A model generated the notes under the pieces. It worked only from the letters and a program-made list of their open reading frames with translations. It was not told the DNA's origin and ran no database searches. The translations under genes were made by a program, and so were the position numbers. From an uncultured Prevotella sp. (GTDB lineage Bacteria > Bacteroidota > Bacteroidia > Bacteroidales > Bacteroidaceae): a stretch of 52,510 bases of DNA. The stretch covers positions 1 through 52,510 of the forward strand of contig CALUGU010000007.1 of NCBI GenBank assembly GCA_944320255.1. Reading direction: 5' to 3'. Within the stretch, counting starts at the first letter, position 1; every line of letters begins with the position of its first letter. This document shows, piece by piece, positions 24,026 to 32,776 of the stretch.

Positions 24026-24255
24026 TGTATTGCAGGGTGACAGAAGGTGACAGGAAACAGGCTCTTTTGTCACCTTGCAATTTGTTGGATTACAGTAATA
24101 TACGCCGAATTGTGAAGTTGTGACATTAAAATTGACAATAATGTTCATTAAGCGTGGTGTGTGACTCTTTATGGTGTGTTTTCCGTCTTGAACATTATCA
24201 TCCACAACTTTCTTTAATTTGCAGTGCCGGTAAGGCGTTGCTAATAGCGTGGAAT
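24026..24255. other. Spacer between the TonB receptor and dnaA
   Basis: No gene seen. It contains an imperfect hairpin TTGCAGGGTGACA with TGTCACCTTGCAA (about 24030-24090). Partial matches to DnaA boxes occur (for example TTATCATCCACAA near 24197) but none is perfect, so I do not call an origin. Confidence 0.4.
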
Positions 24256-24297
24256 AAAATAAAGTGGTGAACTTTTTGGTGTTCACCACTTTATTTT
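24256..24297. terminator. Bidirectional terminator between the TonB receptor and dnaA
   Basis: A 17-bp perfect stem (24256-24272 with 24281-24297, core AAAGTGGTGAAC) has A/T-rich outer ends and an 8-nt loop. It starts directly after the dnaA stop codon on the reverse strand and lies downstream of the forward receptor gene, so it can serve both. Confidence 0.88.
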
Positions 24298-25710
24298 TCA
24301 TCTTTTCAACTTGAACGAGTTTTCTATGCTTTGCACCTCGCTGCTGAATACCTTGTCAATCTTCAGCCTGTTTTCTATCTGCGTGCAACTGTGTATCACG
24401 GTTGAATGGTCGCGTCCTCCAACGAGCTTTCCTATCCTTGAGGCCGGCATCTTGGTGTATTTCTGTGCGAGATACATAGACACTTGGCGTGCCACAACGT
24501 AGTCGCGCTTGCGGCTGCGGCTTATTACGGCCGCCGTTGTTACGTTGAAGTGGTTGCACACTGTGTCGAGAATGTCGTCCATTGTCAGCGGTTCGTTGTC
24601 TATCTTGACGGCTCGCTTGATTATCCTTTCGGCCAAGCGCATGTCAATCTTGCAGTTGTAGACCACGGAGAACGCCAGCAGTGAGTTGATGACTCCTTCC
24701 AAGTCACGCACGCTGCCGTTGGCGGTTTCGGCGATGAACTGCACCACATCGTCGGGAATATGCAGTCCGTCGCGTTTTATCTTGTTCTTAAGTATGTCTA
24801 CGCACAGTTGCGGATTGGGCCTTTCCAACTCCGCAATTAGCCCGCAACAGAAGCGTGTCAGCAGTCGTTCGCTCATGCCTTGCAGGTCAACCGGTGGACG
24901 GTCGCACGCCAGGATGATGCGCTTGCCGTTGCGTGTCAGGTGGTTGAAGATGTGGAAGAACGTCTCTTGCGTCTTTGTAGCTGAAGCCCATTCCTGTATG
25001 TCATCAACGATGAGCATATCGATGGTCTGGTAAAAGTTGATGAAGTCGTTGGTGCAGTTCTTCAGCACGGCGTCGGTGTATTGCACTTGGAACAGCCTTG
25101 CGCTGACGTACAGCACCCGCTTTTGCGGGTACAGCTCCTTTGTGCGCACTCCGATGGCGTTGATGAGGTGGGTCTTTCCGCATCCTGACGGGCCGTAGAT
25201 GAACATCGGGTTGAATTGTGATGAGTTCGGGTGTTCGGCGATTGACAGTCCTACAGAACGCGGCAGTTTGTTGCTGTCGCCCTCGATGTAGTTGGCAAAC
25301 GTGTGGTGCAGGTCGAGTTGCGAGTCTATGTCTTGGGGTTTGGCCGCGTCGAGCACGGTCGGTGACTGATTGATGCCTTTTGTCCTTTTGTCCGTCTTGT
25401 CAATGTCGGGCACGGGCTCTTGCTCTATCTCCTGTGTCAGCTTGTGTGCCTTGTCTATCGTTATACGGTAGTTCAGGCGGATGCCAGCCCCGAAGTGTCT
25501 TGTCAGCACTTTGGTCAGCAATGACAGGTAGTTCTCTTCGAGATATTCCACGAAGAAGTTGCTGGGCACTTGAATGATAAGTGTCCTCGACGCTTCGTTG
25601 AATGATTCGAACTTTATCGGGTTGAACCATGTCTTGTATTGCTGTTCAGAGACATTTTCCTTTATAAGCAAAAGGCATTTGTCCCAAAGCGCATTTGGGG
25701 TGATATTCAT
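24298..25710 (-). CDS. dnaA: Chromosomal replication initiator protein DnaA
   Basis: A 470-residue DnaA. Domain I begins MNITPNALWDKCLLLIKENV; a short linker follows. The AAA+ domain has Walker A GPSGCGKTHLINAIG, Walker B MLIVDDIQEW and the sensor/arginine segment SERLLTRFCCGL. The C-terminal DNA-binding domain carries GKLVGGRDHSTVIHSCTQIE, which reads the DnaA box. The ATG at 25710 matches the usual N-terminus; an upstream extension to 25788 would run through the promoter region. No perfect DnaA boxes were seen in either flank and dnaN is absent nearby, as is common in Bacteroidetes. Confidence 0.96.
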   Translation of the reverse strand: MNITPNALWDKCLLLIKENVSEQQYKTWFNPIKFESFNEASRTLIIQVPSNFFVEYLEENYLSLLTKVLTRHFGAGIRLNYRITIDKAHKLTQEIEQEPVPDIDKTDKRTKGINQSPTVLDAAKPQDIDSQLDLHHTFANYIEGDSNKLPRSVGLSIAEHPNSSQFNPMFIYGPSGCGKTHLINAIGVRTKELYPQKRVLYVSARLFQVQYTDAVLKNCTNDFINFYQTIDMLIVDDIQEWASATKTQETFFHIFNHLTRNGKRIILACDRPPVDLQGMSERLLTRFCCGLIAELERPNPQLCVDILKNKIKRDGLHIPDDVVQFIAETANGSVRDLEGVINSLLAFSVVYNCKIDMRLAERIIKRAVKIDNEPLTMDDILDTVCNHFNVTTAAVISRSRKRDYVVARQVSMYLAQKYTKMPASRIGKLVGGRDHSTVIHSCTQIENRLKIDKVFSSEVQSIENSFKLKR

Positions 25711-25757
25711 CGTTAGAGAGAAGATTAGTATGTCTTTCGACTTTCCGAAATGTGATG

Positions 25758-25789
25758 CAAATTTCGCAAAAAATATCGAAACGGGCAAA
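25758..25789 (-). promoter_or_regulatory. Possible dnaA promoter
   Basis: Reverse strand TTTG (25786-25789), 20 nt, GAAATTTG (25758-25765). The spacing is right but the first base of the -7 box deviates from TAnnTTTG. Confidence 0.35.
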
Positions 25790-26022
25790 TCGGCGTTTTT
25801 ATTGTTTTAGGCGGCGGCCGCCGTAAATGTCGGTGAAAAGGCACTTTAACGATAATCTTGTCACCGTAATGTAATATCTGCGCTTGTGTATTTGCAAGTG
25901 CCTGACTGTTAGCTGTATATGGGCTTCGTGCGGAAAATGAGGCCGTCGGGGCTTTTGTTTGGCGATAATCGTTGAAAGCGGTATGTATTAGTGACTTCCG
26001 AACGATTTGCGCCTTGACGCGG
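25790..26022. other. Spacer upstream of dnaA
   Basis: No gene seen. It includes the G+C palindrome GGCGGCGGCCGCC near 25811-25823, an AGGCACTT/AAGTGCCT inverted pair about 50 nt apart, and two CGATAATC motifs. None could be assigned a function. Confidence 0.3.
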
Positions 26023-26065
26023 CACGCCCCGCCTATTTAGATGATTTTTAAATAGGCGGGGCGTG
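26023..26065 (-). terminator. Terminator of the amidase-MCE operon
   Basis: A perfect 17-bp inverted repeat: CACGCCCCGCCTATTTA (26023-26039) and its complement at 26049-26065, with a 9-nt loop. It lies 21 bp beyond the stop of the MCE gene. Confidence 0.8.
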
Positions 26066-26086
26066 TGAAACAAATTGCTTGATGTG

Positions 26087-26989
26087 TTATTTGTCCTTGC
26101 GTCCGAACAACGAGAAGTGCACGTAACGTTTCGGGTGCGCCTTGAGGTCGGTCAGCAAGGAGTCGGCTGAGCGCATCGTGCTGTTCAAGTTGTTGTAAAG
26201 CGTCGGGTCGCGCATCAGCAGTCCGAGCGTGCCTTGGTTGTTGTTGAGCTGTGCCGTGAACTCCTCCATGTTTGCAAGGGTTTCGTCAACGCGCGCCACT
26301 GTGCCCGCCACGTCAATCTTATTGAGGTTTTTCGCGAGCTGGTTGGCGTTGTCGAGCACGCTGTCTGTGCGGTTCACCATGCCAGGCACGCTGCTTTCAA
26401 GGTTTGCCAGCAGACTGTTCAGGCGGCGTGAAGTCACCGTCAGGTTGCCCGTGATGGTCTCAACGTTTTGCAAGGAATTGGCTATTGCCGGGTTTGCAAG
26501 CAGCGTGTTGATGCTTGCAACTATCGAGTCTATTTTCGGCAAGATTTGCACCATCGTGGGTATCATGCCCTTCATCTGTCCGAGTGCCCCGTCGTTGATG
26601 CCCCCTTGGATTGTCTCTCCGGGCATTACACGTTCACGCGGGTTGGTGGCGAGCAGCAGGTTTATCTTGACGTTGCCGAGCATGTCGCTTACTATTTCGG
26701 CGCTGCTGCCCTTGGGTATCCGTAACTGCTTGTCAAGGTCGGCCTCCACCATGATGTATCCGGCGTTCTCGTAGTCGTATTTTATCCCTTTTACTACGCC
26801 CACCTGGTAGCCGTCGGCGTAGATGGGGCTTGACGATGACAGGCCGCTGATGTCCTTGAACGATATGTAGTAGATGTTTGCCGATGAGAAAAGGTTGAGG
26901 CCTTTTAGGAAATTCATCCCGAAGAACAGGATTACCAAGCCACATATCACCACTAAGGCTATCTTGACTTCTTTGCTGAAAAACTTCAT
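26087..26989 (-). CDS. MCE/MlaD-family substrate-binding protein
   Basis: A 300-residue protein with one N-terminal membrane anchor (VKIALVVICGLVILFFGMNF) followed by an MCE domain: YYISFKDISGLSSSSPIYAD, then GYQVGVVKGIKYDYENAGYI. A long helical region rich in N, T and S follows (NSLQNVETITGNL and TSRRLNSLLANLE). MlaD-type proteins bind phospholipids for an ABC transporter that maintains outer-membrane lipid asymmetry; the permease and ATPase genes are not here. The ATG at 26989 is 6 bp after the amidase stop; a GTG at 26998 overlapping that stop as GTGA is an alternative start. Confidence 0.88.
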   Translation of the reverse strand: MKFFSKEVKIALVVICGLVILFFGMNFLKGLNLFSSANIYYISFKDISGLSSSSPIYADGYQVGVVKGIKYDYENAGYIMVEADLDKQLRIPKGSSAEIVSDMLGNVKINLLLATNPRERVMPGETIQGGINDGALGQMKGMIPTMVQILPKIDSIVASINTLLANPAIANSLQNVETITGNLTVTSRRLNSLLANLESSVPGMVNRTDSVLDNANQLAKNLNKIDVAGTVARVDETLANMEEFTAQLNNNQGTLGLLMRDPTLYNNLNSTMRSADSLLTDLKAHPKRYVHFSLFGRKDK

Positions 26990-26994
26990 GACAT

Positions 26995-28188
26995 TCACTT
27001 TTTGTTTGACTTAAACTCTTGTATTGCCTTGTTGACGTTCATTTTCTCGCCGTTTTTGAATGCGATGATGAACGCTTGCGGGTATTTGTCGAGTATCGAC
27101 TTGCGGAGGCGGTAGATTTCGTTGTAGTCGGTGGATGCGCCGTAGGTGTATTTCACCATTCCGCCTTCTTCATACGAGTCTACGTCTTCAAGTCCTTTGA
27201 AGTTGGCTTTCTTCAGGCTGATTTTGCTGTTGCTGGCGAGTATCTGCACCTTGAACACAGGGCGTCCGCCGGCTGCCTCGCCTTCGTCGGACAGCCGCTT
27301 CTTTTCCTCCTTGACGTCTTCGTCGGCCTTGGCCTTGTCGTCTTCGGCTTTGCCTTTGGGCGTTTCGGCCTCAGGCTCGTCGTCGGCCTTTTCTTCAATG
27401 AAGCGGTAGACGGCCCGTCCCGTCTTGTCATACTTTGCCTTGTATTGCGCGAAGGCGTTGTAGATGCCCTTGGCTATCTTGTCGATGTTGGCCTTGTTGT
27501 TGAGGAATTTCTCCTCGTCGGGCGTGGTGATGAAGCCAAGCTCTATCAGGCAGGCCGGCATCGACGTCTCACGCAGCACGAGGAACACGTCTTGCTTTAC
27601 GCCCTTGTTAGGCCTTTTCGCCATGGCGCAAACGTTGGTCTGCACGTATTTGGCCAGTTCCACGCTTTGAGCCATGTTCTTGTCGTGCATCAGCTCGAAG
27701 AGGATTGTGCTTTCGGGCGAGTTGGGGTCGTAGCCTTCGTAATGTTCCTTGTAGTCTTTCTCTATCATGATGACAGAGTTCTCGCGCTTGGCCGCGCTCA
27801 GCTTCTCGTCCGAGCGGCGTATTCCCATCGTGTAAGTCTCAAGCCCGCGGGCAATGTGCCCTTTCGGCAGGGCGTTCGTGTGGATTGATATGAACACGTC
27901 CGCCTTGTTCTTGTTGGCGATGTCGGCGCGCTTGTGCAGCGGCACGAACACGTCGGTCTTGCGCGTGTATATCACCCTTACGTCGGGGCAGTTGCGCTCT
28001 ACGTACTTGCCGAAGGCCAAAGCCACGTTCAGGTTGATGTTCTTTTCGTAAGAGAATGCGCCCTTCGCCCCGGCGTCGTGCCCGCCATGCCCGGCGTCGA
28101 TGACCAGCGTGAAGCGTTTGTCAGCGCCGAATATGGCGATGGAGAAAGAGACTAATATCAGTAAGACGAATATTACCTTTTTGCCCAT
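26995..28188 (-). CDS. N-acetylmuramoyl-L-alanine amidase with C-terminal SPOR-like domain
   Basis: A 397-residue protein exported by an N-terminal signal (KKVIFVLLILVSFSIAIFGA). It is an Amidase_3 zinc enzyme that cuts the bond between muramic acid and the stem peptide during cell separation. Zinc and catalytic positions are visible in VIDAGHGGHDAGA, the Glu of YEKNINLNVALAFG, ISIHTNALPKG, and the late CLIELGFITTPDEE glutamate. An acidic/lysine-rich linker follows (EEKADDEPEAETPKGKAEDD). A C-terminal domain VFKVQILASNSKISL with YRLRKSILDKYPQAFIIAF resembles SPOR, which binds denuded septal glycan. The ATG at 28188 was preferred over a GTG two codons earlier. It is coupled to the downstream MCE gene. 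Confidence 0.92.
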   Translation of the reverse strand: MGKKVIFVLLILVSFSIAIFGADKRFTLVIDAGHGGHDAGAKGAFSYEKNINLNVALAFGKYVERNCPDVRVIYTRKTDVFVPLHKRADIANKNKADVFISIHTNALPKGHIARGLETYTMGIRRSDEKLSAAKRENSVIMIEKDYKEHYEGYDPNSPESTILFELMHDKNMAQSVELAKYVQTNVCAMAKRPNKGVKQDVFLVLRETSMPACLIELGFITTPDEEKFLNNKANIDKIAKGIYNAFAQYKAKYDKTGRAVYRFIEEKADDEPEAETPKGKAEDDKAKADEDVKEEKKRLSDEGEAAGGRPVFKVQILASNSKISLKKANFKGLEDVDSYEEGGMVKYTYGASTDYNEIYRLRKSILDKYPQAFIIAFKNGEKMNVNKAIQEFKSNKK

Positions 28189-28244
28189 GAGCACATTTTT
28201 ATAAATACAAAGGTACTTATTTTATCTGCAAAAACTTCAAACTT

Positions 28245-28631
28245 TCAAAAAGTTTTATCATTTATTAAGTGTAGTTCAACTGCCGCGCTTTCTATGTCGC
28301 CCCACATCGGTGGGTTTTTCTTGGCCACGGTTACGTCGATTGACCTCACCTCCGGCATGGCCTTGAAAATGCTTTCGCCAATCCTGCCCGCCACGTTTTC
28401 GAGCAGGCAGGATGGCTTCTGCATCTCCTTATTTATGATTTCAAAAAGTTCCGCGTAGTTGAGCGTGTCGGCTACGTCGTCGCTTTCAGCGGCCTTTGCC
28501 AGCGGGTATTCCGCCCTCAGGTTGACGATGAACTCGCCGCCGGTGGCCCTTTCCTGCGGCATCACGCCGTGGCGGGCGTGGAAGCGCAGGTTGTTGAGGA
28601 TGACGTAACCTTTTTTTAATTCATAATGCAT
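28245..28631 (-). CDS. folB: Dihydroneopterin aldolase
   Basis: A 128-residue FolB. It cleaves 7,8-dihydroneopterin to 6-hydroxymethyl-dihydropterin, the substrate of FolK encoded elsewhere in this window. Family signs are the N-terminal VILNNLRFHARHGVMPQERA with the catalytic region HG-x-x-x-x-E, the LNYAELFEIINKEM block, LLENVAGRIGESIF, and VTVAKKNPPMWGD. The ATG at 28631 and the next four codons (MHYEL) lie inside an AATTCATAATGCATAATTC repeat arm, so the 5' end has been built from the repeat. Confidence 0.92.
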   Translation of the reverse strand: MHYELKKGYVILNNLRFHARHGVMPQERATGGEFIVNLRAEYPLAKAAESDDVADTLNYAELFEIINKEMQKPSCLLENVAGRIGESIFKAMPEVRSIDVTVAKKNPPMWGDIESAAVELHLINDKTF

Positions 28632-28918
28632 AATTCACAATGCATGATTGGGTTGCACCTTTTTTTAATTCATAATTCACAATGCATAATTCATAATTCA
28701 CAATGCATAATTCATAATTGGGTTGCACTTTATGACGCTATATAATCTACAATGTCCAATCCAAAGACCAAGACTTCTTCTCTCTTTACGTTTCATGTTG
28801 CTGTCTTTGTTCACGGCGTATGCCTTAATTATGGATTATGAATTATTTTCGCGTTTCACTGTTACCTAAATTGCGGCGTATGCCCCAATTATGAATTGTG
28901 AATTATGCATTATGAATT
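28618..28918. repeat. Large AATTCATAATGCATAATTC inverted repeat between nrdJ and folB
   Basis: Left arm 28618-28652 and right arm 28883-28918 are inverted copies with a few mismatches. In between lie tandem TTCATAATTCACAATGCATA units (28660-28725), each ending at ATTGGGTTGCAC, and a ~150-nt unique stretch with another ATTATGGATTATGAATTATT. The left arm contains the folB start codon, and the right arm ends 6 bp before the nrdJ stop. Confidence 0.75.
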
Positions 28919-28924
28919 GAACTC

Positions 28925-31492
28925 CTATCCGCACCTTGAGGCTCCGCAGTTCTTGCAGATGAGGCATCCCTCCTGGTAGACGAGCGTCTCCTGCCCGCAG
29001 GCGGGGCATTTCTGTCCCTTGGCCTCGGTGCCGTCGGTGATGTATTTCTTGAGCGCGCGCTCCACGCCGTTCTTCCAGGTGTTGATGCTCTCGCTCTTGA
29101 GTTGCAGCGAGCCAACGAGCTTTATCACGTGCTCAATGGGCATGCGGTAGCGCAGCACGCCTGAAATCAGCTTGGCGTAGTTCCAGTATTCGGGGTTGAA
29201 CTTCTCGCTCAGGCCCTCCACGGTGGTCTTGTATCCGCGCTTGTTCTCGAACTGGAAGTCGTAGCGTTTCGTCCCGTCCTCGTTAGGCTGCTTGATTATT
29301 TTGCCCTTGGTGACGGTCTTCGGCAGCACGATGCCTTCCTCGTCGTCTTGCAGTCCGGTGAATATCTCGTAGGGATAACCGTCGAGAAGGCCTACGAAAG
29401 CCACCCATTTTTCCTTGTTGTTCTGGAAGCGCACCACGTCGCACTCCAGCTCCTTGGGCCTTACCTCGGTCACTTCGGGGTGGCGGCAGGGCGGCAGCTG
29501 CTGTTGCGTCGTGATTTCCTCGCCACCCTTCTCCTTCTTTTTCTCCACGGAGAGCATCACTCCTGAGCGCGAGCCGTCGCGGTAGACGGTGCATCCCTTG
29601 CAGCCCGACTTCCACGCCTCTACGTACAGGCGGTTGACGAGGGCTTCGTCTACGTTGTTCGGCAGGTTGATGGTGACGCTGATACTGTGGTCCACCCACT
29701 TCTGGATGGCGCCCTGCATGCGCACTTTCATCAGCCAGTCAACGTCGTTGGCCGTGGCTTTATAATAAGGTGACTTGGCTATGAGTTCGTCTATTTCCTC
29801 CTGGGTGTAACGCTTCTCCGTGTCATACCCGTTCACCTTCATCCACTCGATGAACTTGCGGTGGTAGACGATGTACTCCTCGAACGAGTCGCCCACCTCG
29901 TCAACGAAGTCAACGTGTACGTCGGCGTCGTTCGGGTTAACCTTGCGGCGGCGCTTGTACACCGGCATGAACACAGGCTCTATGCCGCTCGTGGTCTGTG
30001 TCATAAGGCTCGTCGTGCCCGTGGGCGCGATGGTGAGGCAGGCAATGTTGCGGCGGCCATACTTCGCCATGTCTTCATAAAGTTGCGGGTCGGCCTCCTT
30101 TATGCGGTTCACGAAGGGGTTGCCGGCTTCCCTCTTAGCGTCGTAGACGGCGAAGGCCCCGCGCTCCTTGGCCATCGTCACCGACGAGCGGTAAGCCGCC
30201 AAGGCGAGCGTCTTGTGCACTTCCACGGAGAAGTCGGTCGCCTCCTGCGTGCCGTAGCGCAGCCCCATGGCCGCTATCATATCGCCTTCGGCCGTGATGC
30301 CTACGCCCGTGCGGCGTCCCATTCCGCTCTTGTTCTTTATCTTTTCCCACAGGTGGTATTCGGTGAGCTTCACCTCGTCGCTTTGCGGGTCGGCCTTGAT
30401 TTTCTCCATTATGAGGTCGATTTTCTCAAGCTCCATGTCCACGATGTCGTCCATTATGCGCTGTGCCACGCCTACGTGCTTGCGGAAAAGCTCGTAGTCG
30501 AAGTAAGCCTTGTCGGTGAACGGGTTTACTACGTAAGAATAGAGGTTGATCGACAGCAGGCGGCACGAGTCGTAGGGGCAGAGCGGTATCTCGCCGCAGG
30601 GGTTGGTCGATACCGTGCGGAAGCCCAGGTCGGCGTAGCAGTCGGGCAGGCTCTCGCGGATTATCGTGTCCCAGAACAGCACTCCCGGCTCCGCGCTTTT
30701 CCATGCGTTGTGCACTATCTTCTCCCAGAGTTTCCTTGCGCTTATGTTCTTCTTCACCATCGGCTCGGCGCTGTCGATGGGGAACTGCTGCGTGTACTCC
30801 TTGTCTTCGATGGCCGAGCGCATGAAGTCGTCGTCAATCTTCACCGACACGTTCGCGCCGGTGATTTTGCCTTCCACCATCTTGGCGTCGATGAACGCCT
30901 CGCTGTCGGGGTGCTTGATGCTGACAGAGAGCATCAGTGCCCCGCGCCTGCCGTCTTGCGCCACTTCGCGCGTTGAGTTGCTGTAACGCTCCATGAAGGG
31001 CACAAGTCCCGTGGAGGTGAGCGCCGAGTTGTTCACGGGCGACCCCTTCGGGCGCAGGTGCGAGAGGTCGTGACCCACGCCTCCGCGGCGTTTCATCAGC
31101 TGCACTTGCTCTTCGTCGATGCGCATGATGGCCCCGTAAGAGTCGGCGTCGCCGTCAAGGCCGATGACGAAACAGTTTGACAACGACGCCACCTGGTGGT
31201 TGTTGCCGATGCCCGTCATGGGGCTTCCTGCCGGTATGATGTACTTGAAATGGTCGAGCAGCTCGAACACTTCCTCCGCGCTTAGCGGGTTGGCGTATTT
31301 GCGTTCTATCCTCGCCACCTCGTTGGCTATGCGCCAGTGCATGTCGGCGGGGCTTTTCTCAAATATGTTGCCGAAGCTGTCTTTCAGCGCATACTTGTTC
31401 ACCCACACGCGGGCGGCCAGCTCGTCGCCGCCGAAATATGCCAACGAAGCCTGGTAAGCCTCGTCGAAAGAGTAAGTTTTATTGTTTTCCAT
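28925..31492 (-). CDS. nrdJ: Adenosylcobalamin-dependent (class II) ribonucleotide reductase
   Basis: An 855-residue class II enzyme that makes deoxyribonucleotides with a B12-derived radical and works with or without oxygen. Visible motifs are the loop SLSNCFVIGLDGD with a substrate-site cysteine, KRRGGVGHDLSHLRPKGS, and the active-site NPCGEIPLCPYDSCRLLSIN, which holds the radical cysteine and glutamate. ACLTIAPTGTTSLMTQTTSG follows. The C-terminus has a zinc ribbon of two CxxC pairs (CPACGQE and CKNCGAS) and ends RCG, consistent with the redox tail of this group. The length is normal for the NrdJ/NrdZ form in Bacteroidetes. A promoter -7 box lies upstream; no cobalamin riboswitch was recognised. 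Confidence 0.95.
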   Translation of the reverse strand: MENNKTYSFDEAYQASLAYFGGDELAARVWVNKYALKDSFGNIFEKSPADMHWRIANEVARIERKYANPLSAEEVFELLDHFKYIIPAGSPMTGIGNNHQVASLSNCFVIGLDGDADSYGAIMRIDEEQVQLMKRRGGVGHDLSHLRPKGSPVNNSALTSTGLVPFMERYSNSTREVAQDGRRGALMLSVSIKHPDSEAFIDAKMVEGKITGANVSVKIDDDFMRSAIEDKEYTQQFPIDSAEPMVKKNISARKLWEKIVHNAWKSAEPGVLFWDTIIRESLPDCYADLGFRTVSTNPCGEIPLCPYDSCRLLSINLYSYVVNPFTDKAYFDYELFRKHVGVAQRIMDDIVDMELEKIDLIMEKIKADPQSDEVKLTEYHLWEKIKNKSGMGRRTGVGITAEGDMIAAMGLRYGTQEATDFSVEVHKTLALAAYRSSVTMAKERGAFAVYDAKREAGNPFVNRIKEADPQLYEDMAKYGRRNIACLTIAPTGTTSLMTQTTSGIEPVFMPVYKRRRKVNPNDADVHVDFVDEVGDSFEEYIVYHRKFIEWMKVNGYDTEKRYTQEEIDELIAKSPYYKATANDVDWLMKVRMQGAIQKWVDHSISVTINLPNNVDEALVNRLYVEAWKSGCKGCTVYRDGSRSGVMLSVEKKKEKGGEEITTQQQLPPCRHPEVTEVRPKELECDVVRFQNNKEKWVAFVGLLDGYPYEIFTGLQDDEEGIVLPKTVTKGKIIKQPNEDGTKRYDFQFENKRGYKTTVEGLSEKFNPEYWNYAKLISGVLRYRMPIEHVIKLVGSLQLKSESINTWKNGVERALKKYITDGTEAKGQKCPACGQETLVYQEGCLICKNCGASRCG

Positions 31493-31517
31493 TACGGTTT
31501 AAGTGATATTTGTGGTG

Positions 31518-31525
31518 CAAAGCTA
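31518..31525 (-). promoter_or_regulatory. -7 box of nrdJ
   Basis: Reverse strand TAGCTTTG, 25 bp before the start codon. The expected -33 region reads TTC rather than TTTG. Confidence 0.5.
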
Positions 31526-31599
31526 CAAACAAATTTTGATAAAAAGAAGAACTTTTTGGATTATTTTCCGACAAATGTTTCCTGAAAAGTTTTCCGAAA

Positions 31600-31905
31600 A
31601 GTTTAACTTTTCCGCGGCGCATCGCGCAACGGCTTGACAGATAGGACAGTTGCGCCGCGCCGTGAAATGTTATGTTTACCTTATCCGCCTTGCCGCCTGT
31701 CAGAGTGAGGGTTACGGCTGCCGGCCGCCGCTGCGCCGCTGTCGCGCCGCCGGGTGGCGTGCCGCCGTGCGCCGTTCGGCGGCACGTCTGTAACTGCCTG
31801 GTAATCAGCCACCTTGCGATTTGCCGTAAATCGGCCTGCAAAAGATGGCAAAACGCAGCGCGAAAAGCCGTAAAACGGACGCTAAAAAGCCGTGACCCAG
31901 GGTTC
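31600..31905. repeat. GCGATTTGCC intergenic repeat array, copy D
   Basis: The 520-bp spacer between nrdJ and the nitroreductase gene holds G+C-rich inverted segments (GCCGCCGGGTGGCGTGCCGC region). It also has CTGTAACTGCCTGGTAATCA, then GCGATTTGCCGTAAATCGG, GCAAAAGATGGCAAAACGC and GCGAAAAGCCGTAAAACGG. The order of units is the same as in copy A at 6300-6412. No gene is seen here. Confidence 0.7.
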
Positions 31906-31974
31906 ATCCGAAAATCTGTTGGATGAGAAGAAAATAAAAGATACATAAAAAACAATGTAAATCAGGAAATTCAT

Positions 31975-31982
31975 TAACTTTG
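31975..31982 (+). promoter_or_regulatory. -7 box of the nitroreductase gene
   Basis: TAACTTTG at 31975-31982, 33 bp before the ATG; the -33 element is not clear. Confidence 0.5.
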
Positions 31983-32014
31983 CACTTGGTTTAAATAAAT
32001 AAAATGTCAAGCAA

Positions 32015-32776
32015 ATGAAAACGATTAACACAAGACGAAGCATACGCAAATACCAGGACAAGGACGTGCCCGCCGAACTGCTCGACCGCCTTCTCGCCGA
32101 GGCCGCCCGCACCCAGACGATGGGCAACATGCAGCTGTACAGCGTCGTCGTGACCCGCTCGCCGGAGATGAAGGCCAAGCTCGCGCCCGCGCACTTCAAC
32201 CAGCCGATGGTGACGGAAGCCCCCGTGGTGCTGACGGTCTGCGCCGACTTCAACCGCGCCAGCCTCTGGTGCAGCCAGCGCAAGGCCGTGCCGGGCTACG
32301 ACAACTTCCTCTCTTTCATCAACGCCGCCACTGACGCGCTGCTCTATACGCAGACGTTCTGCAACCTGGCTGAGGAGGAAGGCCTCGGCCTCTGCTACCT
32401 CGGCACCACGGTGTATATGCCGCAGATGATTATCGACGCGCTCAAGCTGCCGCGCCTTGTAATGCCCGTGGCGACGATTACGCTGGGATGGCCCGCCGAA
32501 CAGCCGCCCTTGAGCGACCGCCTGCCGCTAAGGTCGATAGTGCACGACGAGACTTACCACGACTATTCGCCCGCCGACATCGACGTATGCTACGCCGGGA
32601 AAGAGGCTCTTGAGGAAAACAAGGAGTTCGTCCGCATAAACAACAAGGAGACGCTCGCCCAGGTCTACGCCGACATCCGCTATACTAAGAAGGATAACGA
32701 GGCGATGTCCGCCGGCATGATGGAGGCCCTGCGACGCCAAGGATTTATTTCTTCAGCAGACAAGCCTCGTTTTTAA
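32015..32776 (+). CDS. Nitroreductase-family flavoprotein
   Basis: A 253-residue FMN-dependent oxidoreductase of the NfsA/FRP-like branch. The N-terminal RRSIRKYQDKDVPAELLDRL binds the FMN phosphate. EAARTQTMGNMQLYSVVVTR and the LGLCYLGTTVYMPQMIIDAL block with ITLGWPAEQPP are typical of the family. Such enzymes reduce nitroaromatics, quinones or free flavin with NAD(P)H; the natural substrate is unknown. In anaerobes, related proteins activate metronidazole-type drugs. It stands alone, with a terminator directly after it. Confidence 0.88.
   Translation: MKTINTRRSIRKYQDKDVPAELLDRLLAEAARTQTMGNMQLYSVVVTRSPEMKAKLAPAHFNQPMVTEAPVVLTVCADFNRASLWCSQRKAVPGYDNFLSFINAATDALLYTQTFCNLAEEEGLGLCYLGTTVYMPQMIIDALKLPRLVMPVATITLGWPAEQPPLSDRLPLRSIVHDETYHDYSPADIDVCYAGKEALEENKEFVRINNKETLAQVYADIRYTKKDNEAMSAGMMEALRRQGFISSADKPRF

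Noticed and set aside
24026-24255. Replication origin next to dnaA
   Set aside because: No perfect TTATNCACA boxes in clusters and no A+T-rich unwinding tract; only partial matches were seen on either side of dnaA.
31493-31980. Cobalamin riboswitch in front of nrdJ
   Set aside because: No B12-box or matching stem order; the sequence is explained by repeat array D and a -7 box.
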